Both the position numbers and the translations under genes were made by a program. From the NCBI GenBank assembly GCA_951640165.1, contig OX621250.1:4960001-5024000 (forward strand): DNA of 64,000 bases. Reading direction: 5' to 3'. A model generated the notes under the pieces. The model searched no databases and was not told where the DNA came from. It saw only the letters and a list, made by a program, of their open reading frames with translations. Positions 49,932-60,404 of the stretch are shown piece after piece (positions within the stretch are counted from its first letter, which is position 1; every line of letters starts with the position of its first letter). Source of the stretch: Pseudoips prasinana. Its lineage: Eukaryota > Arthropoda > Insecta > Lepidoptera > Nolidae.

Positions 49932-50138
49932 GGTATTAAACTGAAAGGCAAACTACTTCTAGGATTGGCAGAACAACCCCTGCAACAAAATATGCCTATT
50001 CGGGGAGGACTTGGTCGGTGTGCTTTTTGCAGTAGGGCTCGCGACCGTAGCACGCGCAAGCAATGCAGCAAATGTATGAGGCGTATTTGTAGCGAACATC
50101 AGGCAGTCGTGTGTCCGGAATATATGCCAATAGACTGA
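49932..50138 (+). pseudogene. PiggyBac-like transposase, C-terminal cysteine-rich domain
   Basis: The open frame ends with LLLGLAEQPLQQNMPIRGGL, GRCAFCSRARDRSTRKQCSK, CMRRICSEHQAVVCPEYMPI, D, stop. The CxxC...CxxC...C..H....C pattern is the cross-brace zinc-binding domain that closes many piggyBac transposases and helps bind the element ends. Only about 40 bp separate the last N-terminal codon from this frame, so the catalytic core is deleted. No start codon of its own is implied. Confidence 0.85.
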
Positions 50139-50418
50139 TTTATTACCCGTTACTTTGATAATAGATTCAATTAGATTAAAATAAACGCCTTTTGTGATAA
50201 ATATTACGTTCCTAAATGAAAATAAGACTAAGAGAACTCACCCTTCCAAATATTTGTTGATTTTTAAGAAGTTTATGTTTAAGTTTCAAATTATAATAAA
50301 AAATCTAAATTTTGTTGATTTTATGAGCCATTTTGATAAAAATAAATATGTTTAGTAATTATATGCTGTGTTTTAATAATTTTTTTTCCTTATTCAGAGA
50401 AATAATTGACCCATAAGT

Positions 50419-50436
50419 GGGCTACACCTGTAGCCC
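50419..50436. promoter_or_regulatory. Subterminal palindrome 3 of 3
   Basis: GGGCTACACCTGTAGCCC followed by GCGCGTGCG, 44 bp inside the right terminus. Confidence 0.5.
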
Positions 50437-50480
50437 GCGCGTGCGCTTAAGGAGTATATATGGGCGCGTGCACTCTAGTG

Positions 50481-50629
50481 TTAAGTATTTATACATAATT
50501 ATTTCTAGGTCTATATAGATATTTAGGTACAAGGTATCTAAATGGTCTCATACATTGACATAATTTAAATATAACATTTAAATTATGATTTTATGATTAA
50601 GTTACTTAGCTAGCTTATATATTTTCATT
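50481..50629 (+). repeat. Rep-X, right part after piggyBac
   Basis: TTAAGTATTTATACATAATT, ATTTCTAGGTCTATATAGAT and TAGCTAGCTTATATATTTTC complete copy 1. Confidence 0.88.
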
Positions 50630-51040
50630 AATTTAATTGACATCACCGCCATTGTAAGCAAGATACCCTCACCTAGTCACGACGCCGGTACTTGGCCGAT
50701 ACAGATACTAGATGGGAGATTAGGTGTACAACTTGATACACTACCTCGGGCCACAAATAAATATAGCGGCACTCAAAATAACTTGAATTTTGTGAACTAA
50801 GTTGTACAGTCAACGGCAAAAGTAAAATAAATTGTAAATAGTCAGAACATGTTTGTGGTAATATAGTTAAGTATTTATACATAATTATTTCTAGGTATAT
50901 ATAGATATTTAAGTTCAAGGTATCAAAATTTTCTCATACAATGACAACATTTAGATATAACATTTAATTAATATAATAAAAAAATTAATAATGGTTTTTT
51001 GATTATGATTTAGTTATTTAGCTAGCTTATATTAAGTTAT
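50630..51040 (+). repeat. Rep-X, tandem copy 2, uninterrupted
   Basis: Repeats copy 1 from TAATTTAATTGACATCACCG to TTAGCTAGCTTATATTAAG. The empty piggyBac site, GGTAATATAGTTAAGTATTT, is intact at 50857-50876. Confidence 0.88.
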
Positions 51041-51044
51041 TGAT

Positions 51045-51430
51045 CATGGATATTGGGCGGCAGTATCATAAAGTTATATTTTTACATAACACACTCACAC
51101 GCACACGCATAGGTACAGATGCGCGCACACACATGGACACCACACTATTTTGATGCAATTTACGATCATTAGTATTGAATATCTGATTTTGATCTTCTTA
51201 TACTGACTGTACTACTAGTTTTTAGAAAGTGTTAAAGATTAGACTAATTCCGGTGAAAGAAAACATCAAGTAAGCTAAAGAATCATTAAGGCCTGGCCTA
51301 AAGAGCGCAGCGATTACGCCCACGCGTTTCGATGTATTACTTGCTTCGAAATAAATGTACATGTGCTCTTTCTAAAAATAGTCTTATGCTATCTAAATAC
51401 AACATTAATATAACTTAATTAAAAAATAGA
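51045..51430. other. No feature recognised
   Basis: Short CACACG-type repeats near 51081-51135. No element was assigned. Confidence 0.3.
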
Positions 51431-51436
51431 TATATC

Positions 51437-51512
51437 TCTCGGGACTAGTACACTGCCATCTGATCCCAAACTAGGCAGAGCCTGTACTATAACAACCAAA
51501 CAACTGATAAAC
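51437..51512 (-). repeat. SINE-A, 3' fragment
   Basis: CTCGGGACTAGTACACTGCC, ATCTGATCCCAAACTAGGCA, GAGCCTGTACTATAACAACC. Confidence 0.7.
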
Positions 51513-51777
51513 ATAAATATTATGATAACATATTTTTTTAACCTTACAGTGCTTTACTTGGCAGCTACTGAGAATCACTGCTCGAATCCTTTTTTTATCA
51601 GGATCAGATCATTTTAACATCTAATTGCAATTTAATTATCTAAATACGTGGAATAAATCTACTAATTCTCAAGCAATTGTATCATCAACGTTGTTTGAAA
51701 CTTTGTAATATGCCTTGATACAATTTGGCTTTAATTTTGTTTTAAATTTTTTATGCATGCATTTTGTATGCAATAAT

Positions 51778-52028
51778 GATAATATTTGGAGGGACAATTA
51801 TTTTACACACGGCCATCTGATCCCAAACTAAGCAGAGCTTTTACTATGGAAACCAGATAACTGATATACTACATATACTATTTTTCTTTTGTAAATACAT
51901 ACTTATATAGATAATTACACCCAGACTCAGGACAAACAGACATGTTCATGCACACAAATATCTGTCCTGGGTGGGTATCGAACCTACGATCTCCGTAGCG
52001 AAAAGCAAGCATTTGCCAACCATGCATA
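51778..52028 (-). repeat. SINE-A, full length
   Basis: GGAGGGACAATTATTTTACA through CTAAGCAGAGCTTTTACTAT, CCCAGACTCAGGACAAACAG and CTGGGTGGGTATCGAACCTA to AAGCATTTGCCAACCATGC. The GTAC of the tail is mutated to TTAC. Confidence 0.85.
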
Positions 52029-52029
52029 C

Positions 52030-52940
52030 TTAATCTGTAAATCTGTTTATCAAGTTTTATGATTTTTAAAAGCCTTACTCTTACACAACTTAAATCGCGC
52101 GATGATATACAGTCTAGCTGTCTAGCGCTTAATTTTCATTATCTGTACCCGCTACTTCGTCCGCTTGGTTTTGGGTGTGAGTATCGATATGAATTATCAA
52201 TGCGACGGCTTCAGTTTAGCCAAGCCAAACCTTCGAAACACGTCTAAAACAATTAAATAAATTACAAGTTGTTAAATTAAATTCATTTGACGAATGCAGT
52301 CTCACCTTATAACATTAGGACACCGAAACATGACTAAGTCTAAAAATGTATTTTCAAGTTGAATTTTCATTTTCATCGTAATGTTTTTGCCCGAAGACGT
52401 GCGAATGTCACATAATTCACACTTGTACGTGATCAGTGAGTACAGCGCGTATGTTTAAGTTGTAATTAAAGTAACTTAATGTAACACGAGACTTTTTTTA
52501 CGTGTTCTCTGTAATTTGTTTTGACATTGGCAAGTTTGTCTCGTCATACATGACTGTATGTTTTCATTAGGTAGAAGTACCTAAGTTGTTTTGATCTTAC
52601 ATTTTAAGACTTAAGCTTATCTTAGAAGTCGGCGTTGGTAGTGGCATTCCGTGGGATGCGATTATCGAGGCATAACATGGACATGACCCAACTGCCTAAC
52701 GCGAGCCTCTTAGGGCCTGCAGGTTTGGCTTGTAGCACGTTTCTTAAACGCGCCTTCGACGCGCGTTTCTAAAATTGCCGTCGATGGCGCGTTTAAAAAA
52801 CGGGGTGTGCACAGGTTCTAAGATGTCTGTATATGTACATTTTTAATCGGTTATATACAATAAAGTGTACCTATCTATTTATCTATACCCAAGTAGGTTT
52901 TTGTCATGGCTACTGTTATCTAATGACGATATCCGGGATC
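52030..52940. other. Mostly unassigned
   Basis: Around 52740-52800, ACGCGCGTTTCTAAAA and TCGATGGCGCGTTTAAAA resemble GTAGACGCGCGTTTCTAAAA at 17637, an old shared repeat. A LINE-like GTTATATACAATAAAGTGTA lies at 52850. Confidence 0.35.
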
Positions 52941-52944
52941 GGCA

Positions 52945-53052
52945 GCTACAGAACAACTGTTATGGGTCACATAAATAGTGGTCCAGCGCGGGACTCGAAC
53001 CCGCGACACGAATCGTTAGCAACTGTGTTAGCCGCTGCCCACACGTGCAGTA
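52945..53052 (-). repeat. SINE-D, head
   Basis: TATGGGTCACATAAATAGTG, CCAGCGCGGGACTCGAACCC (strong B box), GCGACACGAATCGTTAGCAA and CGCTGCCCACACGTGCAGT. Confidence 0.8.
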
Positions 53053-53059
53053 CAGTTTT

Positions 53060-53650
53060 TAAAGTTGGCACAAAAAAAAGGAGGCTTATGACTGCTTCAC
53101 TGGATGGCGTGCAAACTTGTCCGAAAAATTCAATAAAACCAACGCAACAAAAGGAAGTTAATAACAAACTCATTCCAAATCAATGTTAAAAATCAACCGT
53201 ATCTACCTTTTCAGTGCAACACGCTTAAAAGCCGTTAAACTTAGAAAAACAACGTTAAAACGTTCTCAGCACTTAATTATCTTAGTTTAAACAAGACTTA
53301 ACCACTCCATAATGATGTGCTTACTTCAAACAGTATGAACCTGGATAAACAAACAGACGGCTATTTTAACACGTCCATAACCGAGTCACTAGTTACTACC
53401 AACGAGGGTAACCACGCGTTTGGTATAACCGCTTTTCTTTTCAACGAATTTATAAATTTAATGAAGTATATGATAAACACACACAATAAATAAAATATAT
53501 AAATTATATACTTAATAAAATAACTGATCCATTGATCAGTTATATATTATTATTATAATTATACTATATTATATATTAAAGTTACTAAGTTTAATACAAA
53601 TTAATATTAGATGGCTGAAATAAATCCTCCTCTCTCCTACTTTGCTGTGC
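53060..53650. other. No feature recognised
   Basis: A small hairpin (ATAACTGATCC facing GATCAGTTAT near 53520-53543) is the only structure seen. Confidence 0.3.
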
Positions 53651-53659
53651 CCGACAGGG

Positions 53660-53735
53660 TCCATAATGAACTTTTCACCTGTACCTACCACCTATACATA
53701 CATTGTGGAATGCAATAAAGAATTGAGTATTGAGT
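53660..53735 (+). repeat. LINE 3' end
   Basis: GTCCATAATGAACTTTTCAC, CTATACATACATTGTGGAAT and GCAATAAAGAATTGAGTATT have the form of a LINE 3' untranslated region and tail. Confidence 0.45.
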
Positions 53736-53745
53736 AATTACGTAC

Positions 53746-53896
53746 TGTGCCCCGCAGTTTTACCGGCGTTAAACTTTATAAATTATAGCCTATGTGTTAA
53801 TTCAGGGTGTCAGCTCACTCCATACCAAATTTAAATAAAATCGCTCCAGCCGTTTAGACGTCAAGAAGTAACAAACATACACACTCACACACTTTC
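53746..53896 (-). mobile_element. Hel-B Helitron, truncated at both ends
   Basis: ACTGTGCCCCGCAGTTTTAC, GTTAAACTTTATAAATTATA, GCCGTTTAGACGTCAAGAAG, ACATACACACTCACACACTT. CTAG and TC are lost. Confidence 0.75.
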
Positions 53897-53899
53897 TGA

Positions 53900-55225
53900 A
53901 CGTGGTCACGTTGATAGAGTTATTGGATGAAGCCATTAAGTCCTCCTGTGTGCACATGCTGGATATGCAGATCTCGATATTGGGTCAAACATACCTTTAC
54001 CTTCCGAACATAAGATAAGTATTTTCTCATTTATATATTTATGAAACAGACTGGAACCAAAAAAAAAATGTTTTACTTACTCCAGTGGCTCTAAATCCGA
54101 AGTATAGTTAAAGATCTCCAAATTGCCGTGGCATTATATTGCCACGGAAGATTTTTAGCAGTCATCACTAATGGACTTGGAAGGGATATTGCTTCTCTCC
54201 CACCAAGTACACCTTGTACATTCGTGCAGTAGAATATACGCATATTATTCTTATTTGTCCCTCTAAAGCATCTTTACGTCAGCAACCGCCCTGAGCCGAG
54301 GTTTTAACTTCAAAGGAGGTGACCTCTGACCTAATTTGTAGTAGTTATTTGCAAGGCCGCTTGTATCTATGGTCCGGTAAAAATAAAATTTAAAAAACAG
54401 ATTTCACTGTACTGCCATCTAACACAGTTGCCCGTTCGTCCTCGGCAGTGCACAGAAGTCTCAGGGTGTTTACGTAACTTATTTGTAGATTTATAGCTAA
54501 AAATATTATTATTGTACAATCGGCATGCTATGCAGTGGAATTGTGAGTTTACAGAGCGGGCATGAACGAGAATTATAGCGGCATTACACTTGCGCGTTGC
54601 CGACATTTCGCCCGTCGCTTATGGCCTTCATGGAATTACTTCGGCAGTCGAGCTATCCCTAAAAAGCGCACTTGTATTTTGTGTTGGTTACCGTCAGCCT
54701 TTTGTTATTGCGATTTAAATTTAAAAGGATTCTTGTGGTATGTACGCTTTTGTCCAAACCTTCCCAAATTCCAGCGGCAGTGTGGTAACCCCAGGTCTAT
54801 CGCCATCAAAGGGCGGCGGTCAAATGTTTATATTGTATTTAGCTTGTACTATTTTAGGGCTGAGGTTGCCCGTGAAATGCACGTGCAGTTGGTAGTAACA
54901 CTTTGAATTTGTTATAGATGTTATTAAGTTGGCAATAAGAACGGTTTTCGTAACGCAAATGTATTCACTGAGTTAGCATCCACTGCATTTATGTATATTG
55001 TTATTTAGTAGACTTCGAACAACTTTGAAGTGAATTCATTAATGCAACGTCGAGAACCTTGTGCAATTGTTTTGTAATATAAAACGTTTATAGTTGACCT
55101 ATTTTTTTATTGCTACACCGGACCAAAGAGAAGTACGGTGGTTCAAACCTTATAGCAAATAAGGGAACACCCGTTGGGGTTCGAACCTCACCTCAGGACG
55201 GTTACTGACGTATGTTACTAATTCT
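53900..55225. other. Unassigned
   Basis: TTGCCGTGGCATTATATTGCCACGGA at 54122-54147 forms a short hairpin. Frames at 54367-54606 (minus) and 54562-54906 (plus) have no motif I recognise. The latter region (CAGCGGCAGTGTGGTAACCC, GGGCGGCGGTCAAATG) looks repeat-like but has no second copy here. Confidence 0.35.
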
Positions 55226-55230
55226 TGAGA

Positions 55231-55472
55231 TGATCATCATTAATTCAGCCGAATGAAGTCCACTACTGGACAAAAGCCTCACCAAAGTATTTCCCCAAAG
55301 AGTTGTGTCCATAATTTGGGAATGCCGTAATCGCCACGCTTGGCAGACAAGTTGGTGACGGCATGATGATGGTCAGAGTACACAGAGAGATGCTACTGCT
55401 CTCTTGGAAATATTTCCTCAGGTGGACTGCTACGCCCCCCACTGGATGAGATGGGGTGGTTATATTCTTTAC
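55231..55472 (-). repeat. SINE-R, full length
   Basis: Reversed RTE-like tail (GAAGTCCACTACTGGACAAA, AGCCTCACCAAAG), then GCCGTAATCGCCACGCTTGG, CAGACAAGTTGGTGACGGC and GATGAGATGGGGTGGTTATA. Confidence 0.75.
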
Positions 55473-55534
55473 CATCAACCACTTAACAGGAGAGAATCAC
55501 TGCTTGAGAGGATCGCTGACATCTCGTCTAAATC

Positions 55535-55752
55535 GACGGTCACCGTAGCCTAGTTGGTAGTGCTCCTGCCTACGAAGCTGGTGATCCTGGGTTCGAATCC
55601 CGGTAAGTGCAACTATTTGTGTGATGAGCACGAATATTTGTTTCTGAGTCATGGATGTTTTCTATGTATATAAGTATGTATATCGTCGCCTAGTACCCAT
55701 AGTACAAGCTTAGCTTAGTTTGTGGCTAGGATGATCGGTGTGAAATTGTCAA
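55535..55752 (+). repeat. SINE-B, near full length
   Basis: CGGTCACCGTAGCCTAGTTG, GGTTCGAATCCCGGTAAGTG, GAGTCATGGATGTTTTCTAT, TTTGTGGCTAGGATGATCGG. It has a slightly shortened body and a diverged tail. Confidence 0.87.
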
Positions 55753-55759
55753 AAGAAAA

Positions 55760-56155
55760 AAAAAATCTAAAGAAATCTATTTAGGAAAGAGTTCTAATCG
55801 CTGTTCTAATTGTATATGTATCAAATGAAGCAATAAATTCAACTGGCCTCAATCATATTTAATTGCGATCAAGATTGCAATCAAAACACAAATGGGCACA
55901 TCTTTATTAGCCGCGATGACGCACCAAAACAATCAACATACTGACGTTTCCCATTACTATCTGTTTTAATTGTTTCATAAACAATAGACATTAAATTATA
56001 TTTAATAGCTCTTTTAAATTAAAAACAAACTGATCTTATCACTAAATACTAAAGACTGAAGAGATTTCTAATTTTGCGTCGCCATTATTTTTTTTTTTTG
56101 AATTTTTATTTTATTTTATTTATTCTAGCTTATTCATTTCTTAGAGGCCGTAAAT
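55760..56155. other. No feature recognised
   Basis: AT-rich sequence. Confidence 0.3.
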
Positions 56156-56161
56156 GCATTT

Positions 56162-56355
56162 TTTTTAAAGACAACGCCCGCACTATGGTATCTAATCCCT
56201 GTGTCGCGGTCTACTTTACAAACGATAGACGGACACAAATTACAACCAGACTCAGAACAACCATTTATGGGTCACACAAATAATTGTCCGGCGCGGGAAC
56301 CCGCGACACGAAGCGGCGAGGCGACTGTCTTAGCCGTTGCGCCACACGTGCAGTC
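56162..56355 (-). repeat. SINE-D, full length
   Basis: AAAGACAACGCCCGCACTAT, CCCTGTGTCGCGGTCTACTT, CCAGACTCAGAACAACCATT, CGCGGGAACCCGCGACACGA and CTTAGCCGTTGCGCCACACG read in reverse. Confidence 0.87.
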
Positions 56356-56357
56356 AA

Positions 56358-56455
56358 TTGGGTCAGTTGCGGCTCCTCTGGTGTTGCGGGTGTCCATGGG
56401 TGGCGGTGATCACTTACCATCAGGTGACCCACTTGCTAGTTTGCCATCCTATTAT
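56358..56455 (+). repeat. Unclassified repeat with GATCACTTACCATCA, copy 2
   Basis: GCGGCTCCTCTGGTGTTGCG, GGTGGCGGTGATCACTTACC, ATCAGGTGACCCACTTGCTA match 16540-16645. Confidence 0.6.
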
Positions 56456-56479
56456 ATGTAGAACAATATTGTTATTAAT

Positions 56480-56760
56480 AAGTATTTATAATGACGAGTT
56501 ATGGAGCAGAAACTTGGTCGTTCACTATTGACATAGAAGACTCATGATCGCCCAGAGAGCAATGGAGAGGGCTATGCTGGGACTTTCTCTGCGAGATCAA
56601 ATTAGAAACTTCGAAATCCGCAGCCGAACCAAAGTAATCTACATAGCCCGAATAATTGCAAAGCTGAATTGGCACTGGACAGGCACACATCTCGTAGAAC
56701 CGACGATGGCTGTAAGGGCAGAATCGATTATGGCATACTCGTATTCCTCCAAATGATGGA
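56480..56760 (+). pseudogene. RTE coding fragment
   Basis: Frame from 56544 reads MIAQRAMERAMLGLSLRDQI, RNFEIRSRTKVIYIARIIAK and LNWHWTGTH, corresponding to the C-terminal region of the RTE protein at 259-1425. Upstream, MTSYGAETWS-like codons precede a frameshift. It is degraded and non-functional. Confidence 0.75.
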
Positions 56761-57009
56761 CACCTCCATTGTGGAAATCTTTTGGGGAGGCCTTGTTCAG
56801 TACGGGTTCAGTAAGGGTCAACTGAGACCTGAGGCATTGATCATGCCTAAAGATGATGGGTCTGTCAAATGTATCTAGCCTTAAGTATGTCTTAAATATG
56901 TAAAATTAAATTTAGATGTATGTACGTTAAGATTTTATGTACTAAAAGAGCGCGTTACTCGCCATTAAACGTAACAGTTTGGCGAGATTACTTATATGTT
57001 ACACAATTG

Positions 57010-57153
<144 letters not shown>

Positions 57154-57159
57154 AATAAA

Positions 57160-57620
57160 TAAAAAAAAGTAGTGGACTTCATTTGGCAGACATAAGAGAC
57201 TAGGCAGTTCTCGCTTCGCTTGGTAAATAACTAAAAACGCTCCTTCCGTTCCGACGTCTTACTAACACACATCTTTTCACAATAAACAATAAAGGCGCTA
57301 CTTTCCTTTAGTGAGAAATAAAACCTCGTTTTCTTCTCAAAAATAAATTAACTAGGTCCTTGATTGTCTTACATTTTCTCAAGTTCCATTTAGAAACAGT
57401 AAACAAACATTCATATAAATTCTTAGTTAAGTTAATTAAAGACAAAAAATTCTTAGTAAAAAGTTGTTTAATTAGAGATTGGAGTCGCAACTAAATACTG
57501 AAATGCGCTACGTAGGTGCGTCGCTGAAGCGCTTCTACAGTCTTCGACCAATCAAATCACAGAGAAATATACAAGTCAATGACTGCGAGCTTAGGGATTG
57601 GTCCGTCGGGTGTATCCCAA
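57160..57620. other. No feature recognised
   Basis: AT-rich with no recognised element before the tandem palindromic repeats. Confidence 0.3.
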
Positions 57621-57624
57621 CCAG

Positions 57625-57900
57625 TAACACCACAACTTGTAACACTGTTACTGGTTGGGAAAAATGTTCCCGTCCAGTACTGGTTCCAATTTTTTTTGTC
57701 GCAACGAGTAACACTGTTACACTTCATTAAATATTGGTTTTACACGTTGGGAAAAAAGTTCCCATCCGGTAACAGTGTTACTGGATGCAACATTTTTTGT
57801 CGCAACGAGTAACACTGTTACACTTCATTAAATATTGGTGTTACACGTTGGGAAAAAAGTTCCCATCCGGTAACAGTGTTACTGGATGCAAAATTTTTGT
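57625..57900. repeat. Tandem palindromic repeat, period 100-101 bp
   Basis: Two full units (57694-57794 and 57795-57894) and degraded partial units on the left. Each contains AACGAGTAACACTGTTACAC, TAAATATTGG, GTTGGGAAAAAAGTTCCCAT and CCGGTAACAGTGTTACTGGA. GTAACAGTGTTAC and GGGAACNNNNNGTTCCC-like words are inverted repeats. Confidence 0.88.
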
Positions 57901-57984
57901 CGCAACTTATAGCATTCTAAAGTACATGTTTCATTTGTGGTCATCAGATGCACATATGTCATAAAAAACAAAACATATCATGAG

Positions 57985-58200
57985 TTGCCGGGTGGTCGGA
58001 TTTGTTTAAGCCCAGTAGGCTTCTGATATGGCTTGACTACTGTTGTGAACAACTACCGGCAGCTTAATGTGTCCTCCGAAACACGGTGACGCTTAGAAAT
58101 TAAACTACTAGGGGGGTCACCCATCTGTGGACTGACCGCGACCCTAGTTGCTTATCCTCGTCAGTCACTTACGGACTGATGTGAGCATGTCTAAGTAAGT
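57985..58200 (+). repeat. Rep-E
   Basis: CTTCTGATATGGCTTGACTA, GGCAGCTTAATGTGTCCTCC, GGTCACCCATCTGTGGACTG and CAGTCACTTACGGACTGATG. Confidence 0.7.
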
Positions 58201-58273
58201 ATTACGTATTGTACAAGTTACACTGATCGGTCTGTAAGTGATCGGCGAGTTAAAGCACCTAGTCCACCCACGG

Positions 58274-59005
58274 TTAGTCGATAGATGAGCCAGGAAACAG
58301 TTCTTGTGACTGAACTATAAATGTTAGATATATATCTGTAAACGTATACGACATTTGATGTATTAAACCATCAACCCTCGCTTCCGCAAACATCCCTGAT
58401 GCACTACAAAAACGTGGCAGCCCAATCAACATCCTGAACGCATTATTTATTGCACACAAAGGGCGCTGTATGCCCTCTGCGTATACCTGATCCACAGACT
58501 GCACGTGTAAAATGTCTAGCAATATGCTCTAAAAAGTGTAACTTTGACGTCCTTGGCACTACGTGCAAATCTACGAATCAGCATATTACCTACATCGGAC
58601 AGCCAGCGCCCTACGTTCTCTTTCAATATCCAAATCATCGTTTAGATTATCTGTGACGCAGTGACCCAGGTATTTAAATTGAGTTACTTTTGCTAGAGGA
58701 GTATCAGCAATTGTGACTTATGGCACGTTGGAGTAACATTTGGTGCGTGCCTTGAACACAAGTAACTCATTCATTTTGGCTTTGTACCTGAGCCCGTGAG
58801 CCTTCACATGATCTTCACACAACCCTAGGAGCCGCCGGAGACCTCCTATCGTTGGAGACAAGAGTACCATGTCGTCGGCGTAACTTATATTATTAACGCC
58901 AGTCCTGTCAATGTGACAACCGACATTGGTACTGCTGAGTTCAACGATCAGTCGGTTAATATATAAATTAAAGAGGCGTGGAGAGGTTATCCCCCTTTGC
59001 CTCAA
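58274..59005 (-). pseudogene. Non-LTR reverse transcriptase fragment, frameshifted
   Basis: The upstream frame (58718-59005) reads RQRGITSPRLFNLYINRLI (RT motif B with SP-x-LFN), then GVNNISYADDMVLLSPTIGG (motif C, catalytic Asp pair) and LRRLLGLCEDHVKAHGLRYK. After indels, the downstream frame (58274-58522) has INNAFRMLIGLPRFCSASGM and FAEARVDGLI, the region behind the palm domain. The YADDMVLLSP style with NNAFR-x-LLGLPR suggests a CR1/L2/Rex1-like element distinct from the RTE copy. The 5' part and motif A are missing. Confidence 0.78.
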
Positions 59006-59009
59006 ATCT

Positions 59010-59455
59010 TTAACTTTATGTTTAAAAGTGAAGTGCTGTAATTGGCTGTGTTGCTTATAATAAGTACCTATATTTTATTTAAGCCGTCACAGATCTCCTT
59101 TCCCGACTGTACATAGAAGCACCTCTATACAGAAATAAACCAAACAAAACTATCAGTCCACCGGCTCTCCGACCTCCATTATGTATTGATATGTTAATAT
59201 ATTGACGAGTAGGGATACCATTATTGTTTTACCCCATCCACTGTTATGCTAATTCTGTCCTAGATAAACACTATTTTCTCTCTTTGGTCATTTCTCTGTT
59301 AAGGCGATTAGTACGTCTGAGTGTTGGAAACAAAAATAAGTGCTACCCGACAAGACGGTAGACTAATACATTAAAAACACGTTAAGAGCCAAGTTGAGCT
59401 TTACAAACTTCTGAAGAAAATATTGTACACAGCTATTACTTATTAAAATATATTA
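59010..59455. other. No feature recognised
   Basis: No coding or terminal-repeat signal. Confidence 0.3.
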
Positions 59456-59458
59456 ATA

Positions 59459-59667
59459 ATAAAAAAAAACTTGTGTGTACTTATGTACACGCGTTAGAAG
59501 TTATACTTCTTAATATACAACTTGAACATAGTTATCAATTTTCATACCACCTAGAACTAACGTCATGCTGTTATTTTTATGATGCCGCGCGCGGATGCGC
59601 GCGCATCGTAACAATTCACTCTCATCATTTTTCTCCATCGCGCCAAAAGAAGTATAACTTCAAAAAA
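59459..59667. mobile_element. MITE M5, copy 2
   Basis: Nearly identical to 9632-9838, with GAAGTTATACTTCTT and AAGAAGTATAACTTC termini. The centre differs, with CCGCGCGCGGATGCGCGCGC in place of an AT-richer loop. Confidence 0.77.
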
Positions 59668-59704
59668 TTTTAAATATCATATATAGCAGAGCCTGAAATA
59701 TAAC

Positions 59705-59951
59705 CAGGGGCTCTACCGGCTAAGTCGCCAAACATCGATTTCTTAAATGGCGTTCAAATAAATAAAGGTTAAAAATTACTTAATCAATCGTTAAATCGGC
59801 TTCAACGTTAACAATCGATTCCGGACCATTTATGACGTCACATGTGCTCATGGAAGCCGATTTAACGATTGATTAAGCCATTTTAAACCTTTATTTAATT
59901 GAACGCCATTTAAGAAATCGATGTTCGGCGACTTAGCCGGTAGAGCCCCTG
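59705..59951. mobile_element. MITE M1, full copy, loop in opposite orientation
   Basis: CAGGGGCTCTACCGGCTAAG to CTTAGCCGGTAGAGCCCCTG, 247 bp. The loop (TCGATTCCGGACCATTTATG) reads on the opposite strand to the other copies, so the element was inserted the other way round. It abuts a SINE-A head. Confidence 0.88.
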
Positions 59952-59952
59952 T

Positions 59953-60128
59953 TGGTTGGCAAATGCTTGCTTTTCACGCTGGAGATCATGGGTTCGATTC
60001 AACATGTCTCGTTTGTCCTGAGTCTGGATGTAATTATCTATATAAGTAAGTATTTACAAAAGAAAAGTAGTATATCAGTTATCTGGTTTCCATAGTACAA
60101 GCTCTGCTTAGTTTGGGATCAGATGTGT
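59953..60128 (+). repeat. SINE-A, internally shortened
   Basis: TTGGTTGGCAAATGCTTGCT, TCATGGGTTCGATTCAACAT, GTCTGGATGTAATTATCTAT and TCCATAGTACAAGCTCTGCT. It lacks the CCCAGGACAGATATTTG segment. Confidence 0.82.
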
Positions 60129-60404
60129 AATAAAGAAAAATCTGATATTTACGTCATAGACTTCGGAAATAGGGGAGAATGGGGGATAGGCGGTCAGACG
60201 ATAGCAACGCGGCATATAATAAATAAAAAAATAATAACTGGCTTCATATGATATCGTATTTATCACATTGAAATATGGGTTTAATTTATAACTCAAATTT
60301 CTGTTCATTTTGGTAAGAAAATAAAGATATTTTGCAATACTTAATTAGTTAATTACTTCGGCTAACCACTGTACACAAGTAATATTTAATTAAGATGTGA
60401 TAAT

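Larger units (their letters stand above)
49135..50480 (+). mobile_element. Internally deleted piggyBac-like transposon
   Basis: It is 1346 bp with perfect 17-bp inverted termini CACTAGAGTGCACGCGC, flanked by TTAA at 49131-49134 and 50481-50484, the piggyBac target. The subterminal palindrome GGGCTACNNNNGTAGCCC lies at 49152-49169, 49320-49337 and 50419-50436. The transposase's N-terminal and C-terminal coding ends remain, but roughly the middle two-thirds is gone. It could move only if an intact relative supplied transposase. Confidence 0.92.

Noticed and set aside
54562..54906. Possible host coding exon of 114 codons
   Set aside because: No recognisable domain, no splice signals judged convincing, and many Cys/Arg residues as expected of a chance frame in GC-richer repeat sequence. 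Left unassigned.
59705..59951. Apparent inversion of the M1 loop
   Set aside because: Because M1 is palindromic at both ends, a copy inserted in the other orientation looks like a flipped loop. No inversion event is needed.
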